The position numbers were made by a program, and so were the translations under genes. DNA of 5,586 nucleotides from an uncultured Dyadobacter sp. (GTDB taxonomy: Bacteria; Bacteroidota; Bacteroidia; Cytophagales; Spirosomataceae), in NCBI GenBank assembly GCA_946481035.1, contig CAMLNK010000333.1, positions 1 through 5,586 on the forward strand, read 5' to 3'. Numbering within the stretch: the stretch's first letter is position 1; every line of letters begins with the position of its first letter. The notes under the pieces were generated by a model. It had not been told where the DNA came from. It worked only from the letters and a program-made list of their open reading frames with translations, and did not search any database. This document shows positions 5,100 to 5,586 of the stretch, piece by piece.

Positions 5100-5586
5100 T
5101 TAATAGCCTTCGTTCTGTTTCAAGTTCGGATTTGCGTCAATTTCCGATTGAGGTATCGGATATAGCACATGGTGTGGTTTCGCATTTTTTCCGCGCGCTA
5201 CTGCGCCTGAAATAAATTTCCCCATCCGGATCAGATCCTCCCGCCGCTTTCCTTCCGTGAAGAACTCCCAGCCACGTTCCTGCAACAGGTAGTCACGCAA
5301 GGCCTCCTTCGTGGTAAAACTGCCTAACGTCACTTCCGGCACGCCGGCGCGGGTGCGGACTTGATTAACCAGACTGATCGATTCTGCGTTTGGCCCGGTT
5401 AGCTCATTCAACGCTTCTGCCCGGCTCAGGAGGATATCCGCGTAACGGATCACCGGAATATCGTTGCCGTTATTTTGGGAAATCGCATTGGGATCGGGCG
5501 TGTATTTGAAACTGCGTGCATTATCCAATGGCTTTCCATTCGCGTCTTCTACCAGTTTGAGCGTCTTACCATTCGTGTCCGTGTAT
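5100..5586 (-). CDS. SusD/RagB-family nutrient-binding lipoprotein, C-terminal part
   Basis: This is the C-terminal 161 residues of a SusD-like protein, open at the right edge. SusD-type lipoproteins sit on the outer membrane surface and, as a lid on the SusC TonB-dependent channel, bind oligosaccharides for import. Diagnostic blocks are NDIPVIRYADILLSRAEALN, the tetratricopeptide-like helix SLVNQVRTRAG, LLQERGWEFFTEGKRREDLI, and the tail LYPIPQSEIDANPNLKQNEGY, which is the standard end of the family. Full-length members are usually about 450-600 aa, so the lipoprotein signal and most of the protein are outside the window. The frame runs without a stop from 5585, so the TTG at 5528-5526 is an internal Leu codon and not a start. 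The sulfatase follows 31 bases after the stop, and a susC gene is expected further upstream. The family call is firm; the ligand is unknown. Confidence 0.95.
   Translation of the reverse strand, partial: YTDTNGKTLKLVEDANGKPLDNARSFKYTPDPNAISQNNGNDIPVIRYADILLSRAEALNELTGPNAESISLVNQVRTRAGVPEVTLGSFTTKEALRDYLLQERGWEFFTEGKRREDLIRMGKFISGAVARGKNAKPHHVLYPIPQSEIDANPNLKQNEGY

Overview
The window looks like chromosomal DNA of a Bacteroidota bacterium, most likely a soil or aquatic Cytophagales member of the Dyadobacter/Spirosoma type. The family assignment is inferred from gene content. Supporting signs are a Bacteroides-type ECF sigma factor directly followed by a FecR-like anti-sigma factor, a SusD-family lipoprotein followed by an exported sulfatase, and start codons that mostly lack Shine-Dalgarno sequences.

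Layout, left to right. (1) Positions 1-1490, minus strand: an ECF sigma factor (933-1490) and, 6 bases after its stop, a FecR-like anti-sigma factor (from 926 down, cut by the left edge). (2) Positions 1491-2371: a long stretch without a convincing gene. It holds A-tracts and a hairpin in the sigma leader, an 8-bp inverted repeat, a 16-bp operator-like palindrome, a weak 54-codon ORF, a possible plus-strand promoter near 2222-2229 and a 28-codon ORF. (3) Positions 2372-3365, plus strand: a 92-aa unrecognised protein, then a NarL/LuxR-type regulator whose receiver domain has lost the phospho-acceptor aspartate. (4) Positions 3366-3484: a convergent intergenic region with two imperfect hairpins. 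(5) Positions 3485-5586, minus strand: an exported S1-type sulfatase (Cys-type active site CTPTR) and, upstream of it in the same orientation, the C-terminal 161 residues of a SusD-like glycan-binding protein, cut by the right edge.

Functional reading. The SusD-sulfatase pair is the downstream end of a polysaccharide-utilisation-type operon whose susC and the start of susD lie beyond the right edge. The sulfatase would desulfate a glycan or other sulfate ester captured at the cell surface. The sigma/anti-sigma pair points away from that operon. By the usual arrangement it would serve a TonB-dependent transporter locus to the left of the window, so the window probably spans the junction of two nutrient-uptake loci with a small unrelated regulatory cassette between them.

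The most unusual features are a perfect 20-bp inverted repeat inside the signal-peptide region of the sulfatase gene and the degenerate receiver domain of the LuxR-type regulator. I saw no RNA genes, CRISPR arrays, insertion sequences or attachment sites.
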